Source: Shewanella sp. UCD-KL21 (GTDB taxonomy: Bacteria; Pseudomonadota; Gammaproteobacteria; Enterobacterales; Shewanellaceae). Taken from it: a stretch of 64,000 nt of DNA. The position numbers and the translations under genes were made by a program. Each line of letters starts with the position of its first letter. The first letter of the stretch is position 1. The notes under the pieces were generated by a model. The model was not told where the DNA came from. It ran no database searches and saw only the letters and a list, made by a program, of their open reading frames with translations. This document shows positions 51,346 to 60,389 of this stretch, piece after piece. The stretch spans positions 1 through 64,000 of the forward strand of contig NZ_MPHK01000003.1 of the NCBI RefSeq assembly GCF_001957135.1, in the 5' to 3' direction.

Positions 51346-52464
51346 TTAATGTGCTATCTCGCCACTCATATCACCCACTCGGGTTAAATACCCTTGGCCA
51401 GACCGAGCTGTGCAAGATAGCGACAACGGTTTTAACATGCAACATGATAGGCACCATACTGAGGCTGATACGGGGTTTTGTTTTTGCGGTAATATCCACA
51501 TCAACCTTGCTAAGCGATGGTCTGTAGCCACCACAGTACAACACATGGTTTTTCGAGTCCTAAGCTGGTTTATCCACATGCTTAAGTCATCTTGTTTTTT
51601 GCTTGCGTGGCTAACGACGGTTCTTGCGCCGTGTATCAGTTGCTTACGCAGATAGCCGTCACCTCGCTTGGTTATTCCTGAATGGACGCTTTTAGTACCT
51701 GAAGCAAATTGTTTTGGGGTTAACCCCAACCAGATAGCCAGTTCTTTTGGGCTATTAAAGGTTTGACCTGAGCCGATTGAAGCCGCAAAAGCGGAAGCGA
51801 TAATAGGTCCTACACCTGGAATGCTGAGTAAAATACTGCCATTAGGATCTTGCATGGCAAGTTGTTCTATCAGTGAGTTAATTTGTTTCAGACGTTTGGT
51901 CAATACTTGATACTCGTCCCAGAAATCATTCGCCATCAGCTTAATTAACGGGCGTTGATGGTCATCATTCATAATGTCCCACATTGCCAGCTCAAACGCG
52001 CTATAGCCTTGAGGGAAGCAGATGCCAAAATCAACTAATACGTCACGAATTTGACTTGTACAGGCGGTTCTTTGTCGAACTAAGCGCTCTCTGACTCGAT
52101 GAAGCATTAATACTTCCTGTTGCTCTTCTGTTTTTACAGGGACAAAACGAATATGGGGTCTCAAACTGGCTTCAAAAATAGCCATGACATCATTTTTGTC
52201 GTTTTTATTGCCACGGACAAAAGGAGTCACATGCTGTGGGGGTATGAGTTTGACGTGATGCCCCATACTGTTGAATTTTCTTCCCCAGTAATGTGCAGAA
52301 TAACAAGCTTCAAATGTCACATCACAAGGCGGTTGAAGCTGCATGAACTCGACAAGTTGAATACGGTTAAGTCGTTTATTAAAAAGCTGTTTAGCGTGTA
52401 CATCCATGCCGAGAACGTTGAAGACATTTTTTGCCAAATCGATAGCAATAGTGGTAACTTTCAT
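51346..52464 (-). CDS. IS110-family transposase (DEDD recombinase)
   Basis: The 372-residue protein has the RuvC-like N-terminal domain with the DEDD set visible as Asp9 (AIDLAKN), Glu52 (TFEACYSAHYWGRKF), Asp89 and Asp92 (NKNDKNDV). The C-terminal Tnp20 domain has SIPGVGPIIASAFAASIG and LGLTPKQFASGTKSVHSGI with the probable catalytic serine. No frameshift or stop is seen, so it may be active. The C-end is ~30 residues longer than typical. GGAG 9 nt before the ATG belongs to the internal repeat copy. Confidence 0.93.
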   Translation of the reverse strand: MKVTTIAIDLAKNVFNVLGMDVHAKQLFNKRLNRIQLVEFMQLQPPCDVTFEACYSAHYWGRKFNSMGHHVKLIPPQHVTPFVRGNKNDKNDVMAIFEASLRPHIRFVPVKTEEQQEVLMLHRVRERLVRQRTACTSQIRDVLVDFGICFPQGYSAFELAMWDIMNDDHQRPLIKLMANDFWDEYQVLTKRLKQINSLIEQLAMQDPNGSILLSIPGVGPIIASAFAASIGSGQTFNSPKELAIWLGLTPKQFASGTKSVHSGITKRGDGYLRKQLIHGARTVVSHASKKQDDLSMWINQLRTRKTMCCTVVATDHRLARLMWILPQKQNPVSASVWCLSCCMLKPLSLSCTARSGQGYLTRVGDMSGEIAH

Positions 52465-52625
52465 AGTGGACGCTCCTTATGTAACTGAATGGTTCAACAT
52501 CAGTTTGGCGCATTGACGCCGGAATAGGGAGCGTCCATCTCATCACCCATTTTAATTGGCTATTGTATTTTACGCTGAGGTAGGTGCAGTAATTCTCGGT
52601 GGAATTAGGAGAAGATGACAAAATA

Positions 52626-52661
52626 AAAAGGTATTAATGCCACTGCATTAATACCTTTTTG
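52626..52661 (-). terminator. Terminator of the oxidoreductase gene
   Basis: A perfect 16-bp stem (AAAAAGGTATTAATGC/GCATTAATACCTTTTT) with CACT loop, symmetrical and so possibly bidirectional, ~45 nt beyond the stop at 52705. Confidence 0.9.
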
Positions 52662-52704
52662 TTGCTTTAACCCTAACGCTTGTCAGCGTTGGCACTGAAG
52701 CCTA

Positions 52705-53703
52705 TTAAAGCTTAACCATCAATTTGCCTTTGTTGGCACCAGAGAAGAATAAGTTCAATCCGTCAATTGATGACTCTAAGCCATTAAGTACGTGGGCGCG
52801 GTGTTTGATTTTACCTTGCAGTACATAAGGGGTGAGCTTAGCCAATAAGCTTGGCACTTCACCAAAGTGATCTGGCATTGTGAAGCCTTGAATCGTGAGG
52901 CGTCTTTTTAAAATGTTCATCCAGCTAGGGCCAGGTGCTGGTGTTTGGCTGCTGTAGTCAGCAATTAAACCACAAACCATGACACGGCCATGTGGGTTCA
53001 TTTTATCGATAATTAGGCTTTGGATTGGGCCTGCGGTATTTTCAAAGAATAAGTCGATGCCATTTGGGGCACATTGTGCAAGTTTGGCTTCAAGATCATC
53101 GGTTTTGTAGTTAATGGCTGAATCAAAACCAAGTTCATTGACAATCCAATCTGCTTTTTCATCACTACCAACTACCCCAATAACCGTTAGGCCATCTGCT
53201 TTAGCAAGTTGACCAACAATTGAGCCAACAGACCCCGCAGCGCCGGTAACAATAATAGTTTCGCCAGCTTTGGGCTTACCGACATTAAATAGGCCTTGAG
53301 TGGCGGTTAATCCCGGTAGCGCAAATACAGACAGTATTGCTTCGTCTGGTAATGGCGCATCAACTTTGTTTAAGCCTTGACCATTACTGTGAAAATATTC
53401 TTGCCAGCCCATCATGCCCATCACGCGATCGCCAACTTTAAAATCGGGGTGATGGCTTTCAACGACTTCACCTACACCACTACTGCGCATTACTTCACCT
53501 AAGTTCACTGGCGGAATATAGCTGTCAGTATCAGGTTGCATCCAACCAAACATGGCAGGGTCTAATGACATATGATTTTGTTTTACTAAAATCTCACCTG
53601 GGTTCACGGTTGGCATTGGCTTTTGTACCACTTCAAAAATATCAGCGGTGATTGGGCCACCTTGTGGACGCTTTACTAAGTTGATGGCGGTAAATGTGCT
53701 CAT
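52705..53703 (-). CDS. NADPH-dependent MDR oxidoreductase, CurA-like
   Basis: This 332-residue medium-chain reductase lacks the catalytic zinc ligands of alcohol dehydrogenases and has the nucleotide loop VTGAAGSVGSIVGQLAK (~152-168). Residues such as NHMSLDPAMFGWM and GLTATQGLFNVGKP place it in the leukotriene B4 dehydrogenase/CurA group, which reduces alkenals and related enones with NADPH. It is divergent from a LysR gene that may control it. Confidence 0.9.
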   Translation of the reverse strand: MSTFTAINLVKRPQGGPITADIFEVVQKPMPTVNPGEILVKQNHMSLDPAMFGWMQPDTDSYIPPVNLGEVMRSSGVGEVVESHHPDFKVGDRVMGMMGWQEYFHSNGQGLNKVDAPLPDEAILSVFALPGLTATQGLFNVGKPKAGETIIVTGAAGSVGSIVGQLAKADGLTVIGVVGSDEKADWIVNELGFDSAINYKTDDLEAKLAQCAPNGIDLFFENTAGPIQSLIIDKMNPHGRVMVCGLIADYSSQTPAPGPSWMNILKRRLTIQGFTMPDHFGEVPSLLAKLTPYVLQGKIKHRAHVLNGLESSIDGLNLFFSGANKGKLMVKL

Positions 53704-53826
53704 TGTTGTTCCTTGTCTTTATTTTTATCAATTTTGCTATTGAATGCATTATTGCTTTTCTTTTTGATAAGATATAGTAGCTAAAAAGCGATACTTTATT
53801 GCTTTAAAAACAATAATGAGGCTTTG

Positions 53827-54732
53827 ATGGATCAATTACGGGCACTTAAGTATTTTGTGAAAGTGGTGGAGTTAGGCAGCTTTACCCAAGCGGCTAAGGC
53901 ATTTTCAGTTCCGGCATCATCATTATCAAGACGGGTTGCAGATCTTGAAAACTCTCTTGGGGCGACGTTATTAAAGCGTTCAACCCGCGCTGTCAGTTTG
54001 ACTGAGATTGGCCGAGAATATTATCAGCAAGTATCAAGCTTGCTAAATCAACTTGAGCAAAGCAATGAAGCGGTGCGCAGTTATCAAACTGAACCAATGG
54101 GAAAATTGCGCATTAGCGCTATGGTAGGCATTGGCCGCGAGATCCTGTTGCCGTTAATGGATGAGTTTTCAAGGTTATATCCCAAAGTGATTTTAGATAT
54201 CGAGCTCAGCGATGAACTGTCGTCTGTTGGGCGCGATGATGTGGATATTGCCATTCGTGGCGGTTATGCCCCTAATGATCGCGTAGTGGCGATAAGGTTA
54301 ATGGACAATCAGTTTGTGCCTGCAGCGACCCAGCAGTATCTAGCGGATTATGGTGTACCTTTGCACCCAAATGAGCTTAAACAACATAAAGGCTTATATT
54401 ATCGCTCGCCAAAAGGCCGTGTGCCGTGGCTAAGTAAAATTAATGGTCAGTGGCATGATGTTTCAGCCCCTGTGGAGGCCATTAGTAATGCTGGTGAGTG
54501 GTTAATTGATAAAGCGCTACAACATCAAGGTATAGTGATGATGCCGCGCTGGGTGCTGGCACCATTTTTTGAATCTAATCAGCTGACTGAATTACAGTTC
54601 CAGCCGCCATTATCAGCCAGTCAAAGTGATGATTTTGGGGTATATCTTATTTATCAAAAGCATCGCTATCATGTCCCTAAGGTAAAAGCGGCAGTAGATT
54701 TTTTAGTGGCTAGGATTAAACACGCTAACTAA
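53827..54732 (+). CDS. LysR-family transcriptional regulator
   Basis: This 301-residue regulator is of the CrgA/AaeR type: helix-turn-helix LRALKYFVKVVELGSFTQAA and SSLSRRVADLENSLGATLL, then a substrate-binding-like domain (MGKLRISAMVGIGREILLPL, DVDIAIRGGYAPNDRV). It is divergent from the MDR oxidoreductase gene (~120 bp apart), the standard layout for a LysR regulator and its target. Start at the ATG at 53827; GAGG lies ~8 nt upstream. Confidence 0.92.
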   Translation: MDQLRALKYFVKVVELGSFTQAAKAFSVPASSLSRRVADLENSLGATLLKRSTRAVSLTEIGREYYQQVSSLLNQLEQSNEAVRSYQTEPMGKLRISAMVGIGREILLPLMDEFSRLYPKVILDIELSDELSSVGRDDVDIAIRGGYAPNDRVVAIRLMDNQFVPAATQQYLADYGVPLHPNELKQHKGLYYRSPKGRVPWLSKINGQWHDVSAPVEAISNAGEWLIDKALQHQGIVMMPRWVLAPFFESNQLTELQFQPPLSASQSDDFGVYLIYQKHRYHVPKVKAAVDFLVARIKHAN

Positions 54733-54816
54733 CTTAGTTTATGTAATATTCAAAGTGGCTAGCATGTTTAAATTTTGGCGGTTATCACAGTGTCGACATC
54801 AAAGGTATCCATAGCA

Positions 54817-55362
54817 ATGATTGCAACACCCACAATAGTTACCACAAGGCTGACGATCCGCGCCTTCCAAATCGATGATTTAGCAGCATTTGCAGCTTAT
54901 CGAGCCGATCCTGTGATTGCGCAATATCAAAGCTGGGATGATTATCAACTCGAAGATGCCAAGGCGCTGTTTAACAGTATGGATTATGCTTTGTTTGGCG
55001 CTGCTGGAAACTGGTTTCAGCTAGCTATTGTCGATAAAATCCAACAACTAGTCGGCGATGTGGCAGTGCATTTTGTTGACGATATGCAAATGGAGCTGGG
55101 CTTTACCATAGCAAGGCAGTATCAGCAGCAAGGTTTTGCTACTGAAGCTGTGGCGGCAGTGATTGATTATTTGTTTGTCAGCTTAAACAAACATCGCATT
55201 ACTGCGATAACCGATGCTGAGAACCTAGCTTCAATGGCATTGTTAGAAAGGCTTGGATTTCGAAAAGAGGCTCATTACTTAAAGAATATCTTTTTTAAAG
55301 GCAAGTGGAGCGATGAGTGCGGCTTTGCACTGTTGCAACAGGAGTATTTTCAGCAGTCTTGA
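54817..55362 (+). CDS. GNAT-family N-acetyltransferase (RimJ/RimL type)
   Basis: This ~181-residue acetyltransferase has the TTRLTIRAFQIDDLAAFAAY start, QMELGFTIARQYQQQGFATEA (acetyl-CoA site, ~86-106) and the MALLERLGFRKEAHYLKNI end typical of the RimJ/RimL/SpeG-like group. It may acetylate proteins, polyamines or an antibiotic; the substrate is unknown. The frame extends to a TTG at 54775; the ATG at 54817 begins close to the domain and is preferred. Confidence 0.85.
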   Translation: MIATPTIVTTRLTIRAFQIDDLAAFAAYRADPVIAQYQSWDDYQLEDAKALFNSMDYALFGAAGNWFQLAIVDKIQQLVGDVAVHFVDDMQMELGFTIARQYQQQGFATEAVAAVIDYLFVSLNKHRITAITDAENLASMALLERLGFRKEAHYLKNIFFKGKWSDECGFALLQQEYFQQS

Positions 55363-55467
55363 TTACGGCATTGATCACAATCGTTATTGTTATCGGTAGA
55401 GTGTGGTCGTTAATCCAAACCTAAATCCAAACCTAAATCTAAGCTTAAACCGAGCTTTAAAAGCAAA

Positions 55468-55488
55468 AAGTCAGCGCAATGCTGACTT
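55468..55488 (-). terminator. Terminator of the DUF2062 gene
   Basis: A perfect 8-bp stem (AAGTCAGC/GCTGACTT), loop GCAAT, with TTTTT after it on the minus strand, ~45 nt beyond the stop at 55535. The plus strand just before it (55411-55455) has a slipped 12-bp repeat of the type aaacctaaatcc. Confidence 0.8.
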
Positions 55489-55534
55489 CTTTATTGGTCA
55501 TTCGATTTTACTCATAATGGCGAACGGTTTGTGG

Positions 55535-56038
55535 TTAGTTTCTTTTTTTCCATTTAAATAAAATTGAGTATTTCCATAAGCTCTTAATCACAAAAAAACC
55601 GATAAAGGCAAATATTGCCCCGAGTATAATGCAGCCCAGTAGAAATGGCGGCCCAACGGTACTGATAGAGCTTTCAATCCATTGCCAGCTGGCTTCAAAT
55701 TTGAAATGAGCAGTGTTATGGCCAAGGATTTTAGCCCCTAAAATATAGGCGGCATAAAACATAAACGGCATAGTAAACGGATTTGTGATCCAAACTAGTG
55801 CCACTGCCAATGGAATATTGACGTTAAAAAATATCGCCATACCTGCAGCTATCACCATTTGAAAAGGAAAGGGTAACCAAGCGACAAATAAGCCCACCGC
55901 AAAGGACCCCGGAGCCGATTTTCGGTTGAGGGTCCACAAATTGGGTTTATCCAGCAAACCACCAAAAATACGTAAATATTTATTGTTACGTAAAGTCTCA
56001 GGCTTCGGCATAAATTTTTGTAATAATTTTTTTGGCAT
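55535..56038 (-). CDS. DUF2062-family membrane protein
   Basis: This 167-residue protein has the DUF2062 pattern SAPGSFAVGLFVAWLPFPFQM, NIPLAVALVWITNPFTMPFMFYAAY (~75-100) and a C-terminal membrane segment (FLLGCIILGAIFAFIGFFVIKSL). About three membrane segments in total. The function is unknown; related proteins of this group occur beside comEC and msbA in gammaproteobacteria. It is divergent from comEC with 28 bp between the starts. Confidence 0.88.
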   Translation of the reverse strand: MPKKLLQKFMPKPETLRNNKYLRIFGGLLDKPNLWTLNRKSAPGSFAVGLFVAWLPFPFQMVIAAGMAIFFNVNIPLAVALVWITNPFTMPFMFYAAYILGAKILGHNTAHFKFEASWQWIESSISTVGPPFLLGCIILGAIFAFIGFFVIKSLWKYSILFKWKKRN

Positions 56039-56066
56039 ATATGCGATTACTGTCTTTAATTAATCA

Positions 56067-58550
56067 ATGATAAATCGATTTGTTTATGGGTTTTGCGCCA
56101 GCATTTTACTTAGTAGTTTATTGCCAAGTTTAGTTTCTATATCGCTAGCGGTTTTAATGTTTGTTTTTAGCTTATTCACGTTAAAGAGGTGGCCATTCAT
56201 CAGTGGCTGCCTTTTAGGTGTGTTTTGGGTTTCCATTTGTTTTTATTCATTATTTTCTCATCAAGAAGCTGAAATTCCTGTTAGAAAACAATTTAAGGCA
56301 CAGATAGTATCACTAGTTAGCAAAAACAGCGACTGGATAAGCTTTAATGTTGTTTTACTATCAGCGCAACATTCGCTTTACAAGCGATACTATAGACTCA
56401 ATTGGCAACAACCGCCTGAGGTGAAAGTGGGGCAGGTATGGGCATTTGACGCCAGAATGAAGCCCATTACCAGCCCGATTAACCAAGGTGGTTATAATCA
56501 ACAAAAATATTTATTAAGCCAACACATTGTCGCGAAGGGCAGTGTTAAACAGGCACAGCTGATTGATTATAAATTGTCTATAAGACAAAGGCTGATGAGT
56601 GATATAAAGCCAAAACTGCAGCACTTAAGCCATTATCCCATCATTAATGCATTGCTGTTTGGCGATAAAACTGACATTTCTACCGAGCAATGGCAGGCGC
56701 TAAGGCAAACGGGAACCGGCCATTTAGTGGCAATTTCAGGGTTGCACTTGTCTGTGGTGTTTGGTCTTAGCTGGGGTTTATTTAGGCTGTTATTGTTAAA
56801 TGTCATGGCAACATCCTCTCGGCGTAATCTCATCTTGGCAGTATTAATGGCGGCAATGGTTGCAGCAGGCTATGGCTATTTAGCTGGGATGGCGATTTCC
56901 ACTCAGCGGGCATTGATGATGCTGTTAATGATTGTGTTGTTAACTGTATTTAGGCAACACGCCTCGACTTGGCAGCGTTTGATTTGGGCGTTATTTGCCG
57001 TATTAGTGTTTGACCCCTTTGCCAGTTTAAGTGCTGGTTTTTGGCTTAGCTTTAGTGCATTGGCAATCATATTATTTACCATAGACTATCTCGGGGTTAA
57101 ATCCACAGCTGAGTTAAATCCCCAGCAATTGCACCCAGCTGGCGAGTTAACCGATATCGAAATTCAGCAAGATGATAGCTTAAGGGCTCGAGGCTTGCGC
57201 CGTTTGAGTCAGCTCAAATCAAATTTAGTGGCTTTTCTCATAAGTTTCTGGGCGATTCAGTGGCGCTTGTTTATCGGCCTTGGGCTAATGCAAGCATTGT
57301 TATTTGGTAGTTTTTCAATCCACAGTATTTGGATTAACTTTTTGATGGTGCCATGGTTTAGTGTCATTGTTATTCCGCTGTGTATGCTGGCTTTATTGCT
57401 AAATAGTGTCTTTATGCTGTTACCTGCGCCGGAGTGTATAAGTGATGCAATGGTTAGCACATTATTGTGGCTTGCTGATCATAGCCTTGCTCCATTTTAT
57501 TACCTGTTAAGCCTAAGTGGGCAGTTACCCTTGGCTCAATTTCACCTGTCAGATGCGCTGACAGTCAGTTTACTGTTACTTGCCTTAGGGCTGTTTCTAT
57601 TTAAGTGGGCTAGCAACATCCATTGGCGAGTATGCTTTGGATTAATGGCGCTGCCTTTTATGTTTCAGGTATATGGCTTTACCAAAGATAATGGTCAACC
57701 CCTATCGACTAACCTGTTGTGGCAAATGCATGTATTAGATGTGGGTCAGGGCATGGCGGTGCTATTACAACAAGGTCATAAAGGCATACTTTATGATACT
57801 GGCGCGGCTTATGGTGACAATTTTAGTTACGCCCAAAGGGTGGTGATACCCACATTAATGGCTAAAGGTGTGACTGAGCTGGATTATTTAATCATAAGCC
57901 ATGACGATAATGATCATGCTGGTGGGGTAAATGAACTACTTAAACATTTCAATAAGCTAACGATTATCAGCAATATCGATAAATACCAGCAAACTGCTAT
58001 AACCCAAACAGTGCAGTTTGATACGCAGCTAGCCGATAAAACTAAAAAGCTAGAGCAATGCGATGATAGGAGGTTAAATTGGTTCAATTTAACCATTACT
58101 TTAACCAGTAACATGGCAGCAAAAAGTGATAATAACCAGTCTTGTGTTGTACATATTGATGATGGCAATAACCGTGTTTTACTGGCCGGTGATATTGAGA
58201 AAAAAACCGAAAAGCGGCTGATACAAAGCGGCACTTCACTGGATGCCGATATCCTACTTGTACCACATCATGGCAGTCGAACTTCATCGTCTGCAGAGTT
58301 TATTGCGGCTGTTAATCCTACTGATGCAATTTTTACTGCGGGCTTTGCTAATCAGTATGGCTTTCCTAAACATGACGTTGTTGAGCGCTATAAAACCCAT
58401 GGCGTTACCACGCTTGTCAGTGGCGAAATGGGCCAGCTTAGTATAGATTTTAAACGCCAAAGTTATAAAATTCGACCATATCGTACAGTTATCGCGCCAT
58501 TTTGGTATAACAACTTGTTTAGATTTGGTGTCCAAGTTAAACCAGAGTAG
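56067..58550 (+). CDS. comEC: ComEC/Rec2 competence membrane protein
   Basis: This 827-residue protein has the three ComEC modules: an N-terminal DUF4131 part (~1-170), the polytopic competence domain (~195-510) with HLVAISGLHLSVVFGL, and a C-terminal metallo-beta-lactamase domain (~550-800) with VLDVGQGMAVLLQQG, SHDDNDHAGGV and VPHHGSRTSSS. It forms the inner-membrane channel for incoming single-stranded DNA in natural transformation. It lies upstream of msbA, separated by 39 bp. Confidence 0.95.
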   Translation: MINRFVYGFCASILLSSLLPSLVSISLAVLMFVFSLFTLKRWPFISGCLLGVFWVSICFYSLFSHQEAEIPVRKQFKAQIVSLVSKNSDWISFNVVLLSAQHSLYKRYYRLNWQQPPEVKVGQVWAFDARMKPITSPINQGGYNQQKYLLSQHIVAKGSVKQAQLIDYKLSIRQRLMSDIKPKLQHLSHYPIINALLFGDKTDISTEQWQALRQTGTGHLVAISGLHLSVVFGLSWGLFRLLLLNVMATSSRRNLILAVLMAAMVAAGYGYLAGMAISTQRALMMLLMIVLLTVFRQHASTWQRLIWALFAVLVFDPFASLSAGFWLSFSALAIILFTIDYLGVKSTAELNPQQLHPAGELTDIEIQQDDSLRARGLRRLSQLKSNLVAFLISFWAIQWRLFIGLGLMQALLFGSFSIHSIWINFLMVPWFSVIVIPLCMLALLLNSVFMLLPAPECISDAMVSTLLWLADHSLAPFYYLLSLSGQLPLAQFHLSDALTVSLLLLALGLFLFKWASNIHWRVCFGLMALPFMFQVYGFTKDNGQPLSTNLLWQMHVLDVGQGMAVLLQQGHKGILYDTGAAYGDNFSYAQRVVIPTLMAKGVTELDYLIISHDDNDHAGGVNELLKHFNKLTIISNIDKYQQTAITQTVQFDTQLADKTKKLEQCDDRRLNWFNLTITLTSNMAAKSDNNQSCVVHIDDGNNRVLLAGDIEKKTEKRLIQSGTSLDADILLVPHHGSRTSSSAEFIAAVNPTDAIFTAGFANQYGFPKHDVVERYKTHGVTTLVSGEMGQLSIDFKRQSYKIRPYRTVIAPFWYNNLFRFGVQVKPE

Positions 58551-58589
58551 AATACGCCTTTGTTAGCAATTCGAGTATTAATGTAATCA

Positions 58590-60389
58590 ATGACAACAAC
58601 TAATAACGAAATGTCGAGCGTCTTTAAGCGCCTTCTAACTTATCTTGTCCCAATGAAAGGGATGTTTCTGTTAGCTGTATTGGCATTATTGACCTACGGC
58701 TTGGTTGACGCTGCATTCATTTATTTCATCAAACCATTTATTGACGAAGGCTTTAGCCAAGCGCCGTCAGTGGTTGCAGGCGTAGAAGTGCCGAGTCACG
58801 GCGGCTTTAATTCCAATAACAATATTATGATCATGGCACCGCTAGTGGTTATTGGAATGTTTACCCTACGTGGCTTAGCCAATTTCGTGTCGACTTATTG
58901 TGTGTCTTACATGAGCTCGAGACTGATCATGGATATGCGTCAGCAAGTGTTTGAGCATTATTTGCGCTTGCCTGTAAGCTATATCGATCGCGAAAATAGC
59001 GGTAACCTCATTTCTCGAGTGACCTTTGATACCGAACAAATTGCCCGTGCATCAGGCAGTGCGTTAATCTCTATTGTACGTGACTCTATTACCGTTATTG
59101 GTATGTTAGCGATCATGTTTATCTATTCTTGGAAACTTTCCATGTGCATCCTAGTCATTGGCCCATTAATGGGTATCGTGATTAGCGTTGTGAGTAAGCG
59201 TTTCAGAAAAGTCTCTAAGCGTATTCAAGCAGCCATGGGCAATGTCACCGCAACCACTGAGCAAATGATTAAAGGCCATAAAAATGTATTAGCTTTTGGT
59301 GGCCAAAAGACTGAAGTTGAGCGTTTTTATAAAGTTAATGAGGGTAACCGCAAGCAAAATATGAAGTTGGCAGTTGCCCAAGCCGTCAGCCAACCGGTTA
59401 TTATGATCATCGGTTCATTTGCGTTAGCGTTTGTATTGTACGCCGCCACATTCCCAAGCTTGAAAGCCGATTTAACCGCCGGCACATTCGCGGCCATTTT
59501 GGGCGCGATGATGGCAATGCTTCAGCCGATTAAAAACTTAACCCGTGTGAATGCTGAATTCCAACGTGGTATTGCTGCTTGTACCACAGTTTTTGAATTA
59601 TTAGATACTGCGCCAGAGTCTGATAAAGGTGAATTTGAAACAGGTCGAGTTAAAGGTAATTTAAAATTTAATAACGTGACCTTCAGTTACCCTGAGCAAG
59701 AAAAACCAGCCTTAACCCATATCGATTTTGAAGTGAAGCAGGGTAAAACCATTGCCCTTGTTGGCCGCAGTGGTTCGGGTAAATCAACCATTGCGAGCTT
59801 GATCACCCGCTTTTATACCGGCGTGTCAGAGGGGCAAATTACCTTAGACGACGTTGATATTTATGATTACAAATTAAAGTCATTACGTAATCAGGTGGCG
59901 TTAGTATCACAGCAAGTCACTTTATTTAACGACACGATTGCTAATAACATTGCTTATGCTTATCCGGGTGAAGCCACTCGTGAGCAAATTTTACAAGCTG
60001 CAACCCTAGCTCATGCGATGGAGTTTATCGAAAATTTACCTGAGGGGTTAGATACTCAGGTGGGTGAGAATGGCGTATTGCTGTCGGGCGGCCAACGTCA
60101 ACGTATTGCTATCGCCCGCGCGATGTTGCGTGACGCACCTGTATTAATATTAGATGAAGCAACCTCAGCCCTTGATACTGAATCAGAAAAAGCGATTCAG
60201 CAAGGTCTTGATAATTTACGTAATAATCGCACCTCGATTGTAATTGCCCATCGTTTATCAACCATTGAGAGTGCTGACGAGATTTTAGTTATCGATCAAG
60301 GTCAAGTGGTTGAGCGTGGTACTCACAGTGACTTAGTGGCAAAAGAGGGCATGTACGCTAACTTATATCAAATGCAATTTGGTAGTTAA
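58590..60389 (+). CDS. msbA: Lipid A/lipopolysaccharide flippase MsbA
   Basis: This 599-residue half-transporter has six membrane segments (~15-320) and an ATPase domain (~355-599) with Walker A GRSGSGKST, signature LSGGQRQRIAIARAM and Walker B VLILDEATS. It flips the lipid A-core precursor across the inner membrane as a homodimer. The lpxK ATG follows its stop without a gap, forming the classical msbA-lpxK unit. Confidence 0.97.
   Translation: MTTTNNEMSSVFKRLLTYLVPMKGMFLLAVLALLTYGLVDAAFIYFIKPFIDEGFSQAPSVVAGVEVPSHGGFNSNNNIMIMAPLVVIGMFTLRGLANFVSTYCVSYMSSRLIMDMRQQVFEHYLRLPVSYIDRENSGNLISRVTFDTEQIARASGSALISIVRDSITVIGMLAIMFIYSWKLSMCILVIGPLMGIVISVVSKRFRKVSKRIQAAMGNVTATTEQMIKGHKNVLAFGGQKTEVERFYKVNEGNRKQNMKLAVAQAVSQPVIMIIGSFALAFVLYAATFPSLKADLTAGTFAAILGAMMAMLQPIKNLTRVNAEFQRGIAACTTVFELLDTAPESDKGEFETGRVKGNLKFNNVTFSYPEQEKPALTHIDFEVKQGKTIALVGRSGSGKSTIASLITRFYTGVSEGQITLDDVDIYDYKLKSLRNQVALVSQQVTLFNDTIANNIAYAYPGEATREQILQAATLAHAMEFIENLPEGLDTQVGENGVLLSGGQRQRIAIARAMLRDAPVLILDEATSALDTESEKAIQQGLDNLRNNRTSIVIAHRLSTIESADEILVIDQGQVVERGTHSDLVAKEGMYANLYQMQFGS

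Larger units (their letters stand above)
51048..52538 (-). mobile_element. IS110-family (IS1111-type) insertion sequence
   Basis: A ~1.49-kb element bounded by perfect 12-bp inverted repeats: ATGGACGCTCCC (51048-51059) and GGGAGCGTCCAT (52527-52538). It has one transposase gene, on the minus strand. A third, 10-bp copy of the repeat (52467-52476) lies just before the transposase start. There is no obvious target duplication, as expected for this family. The true ends may lie a few bases beyond the repeats, since in the IS1111 group they are subterminal. The ~290 bp after the transposase gene are free of a convincing gene. Confidence 0.88.
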
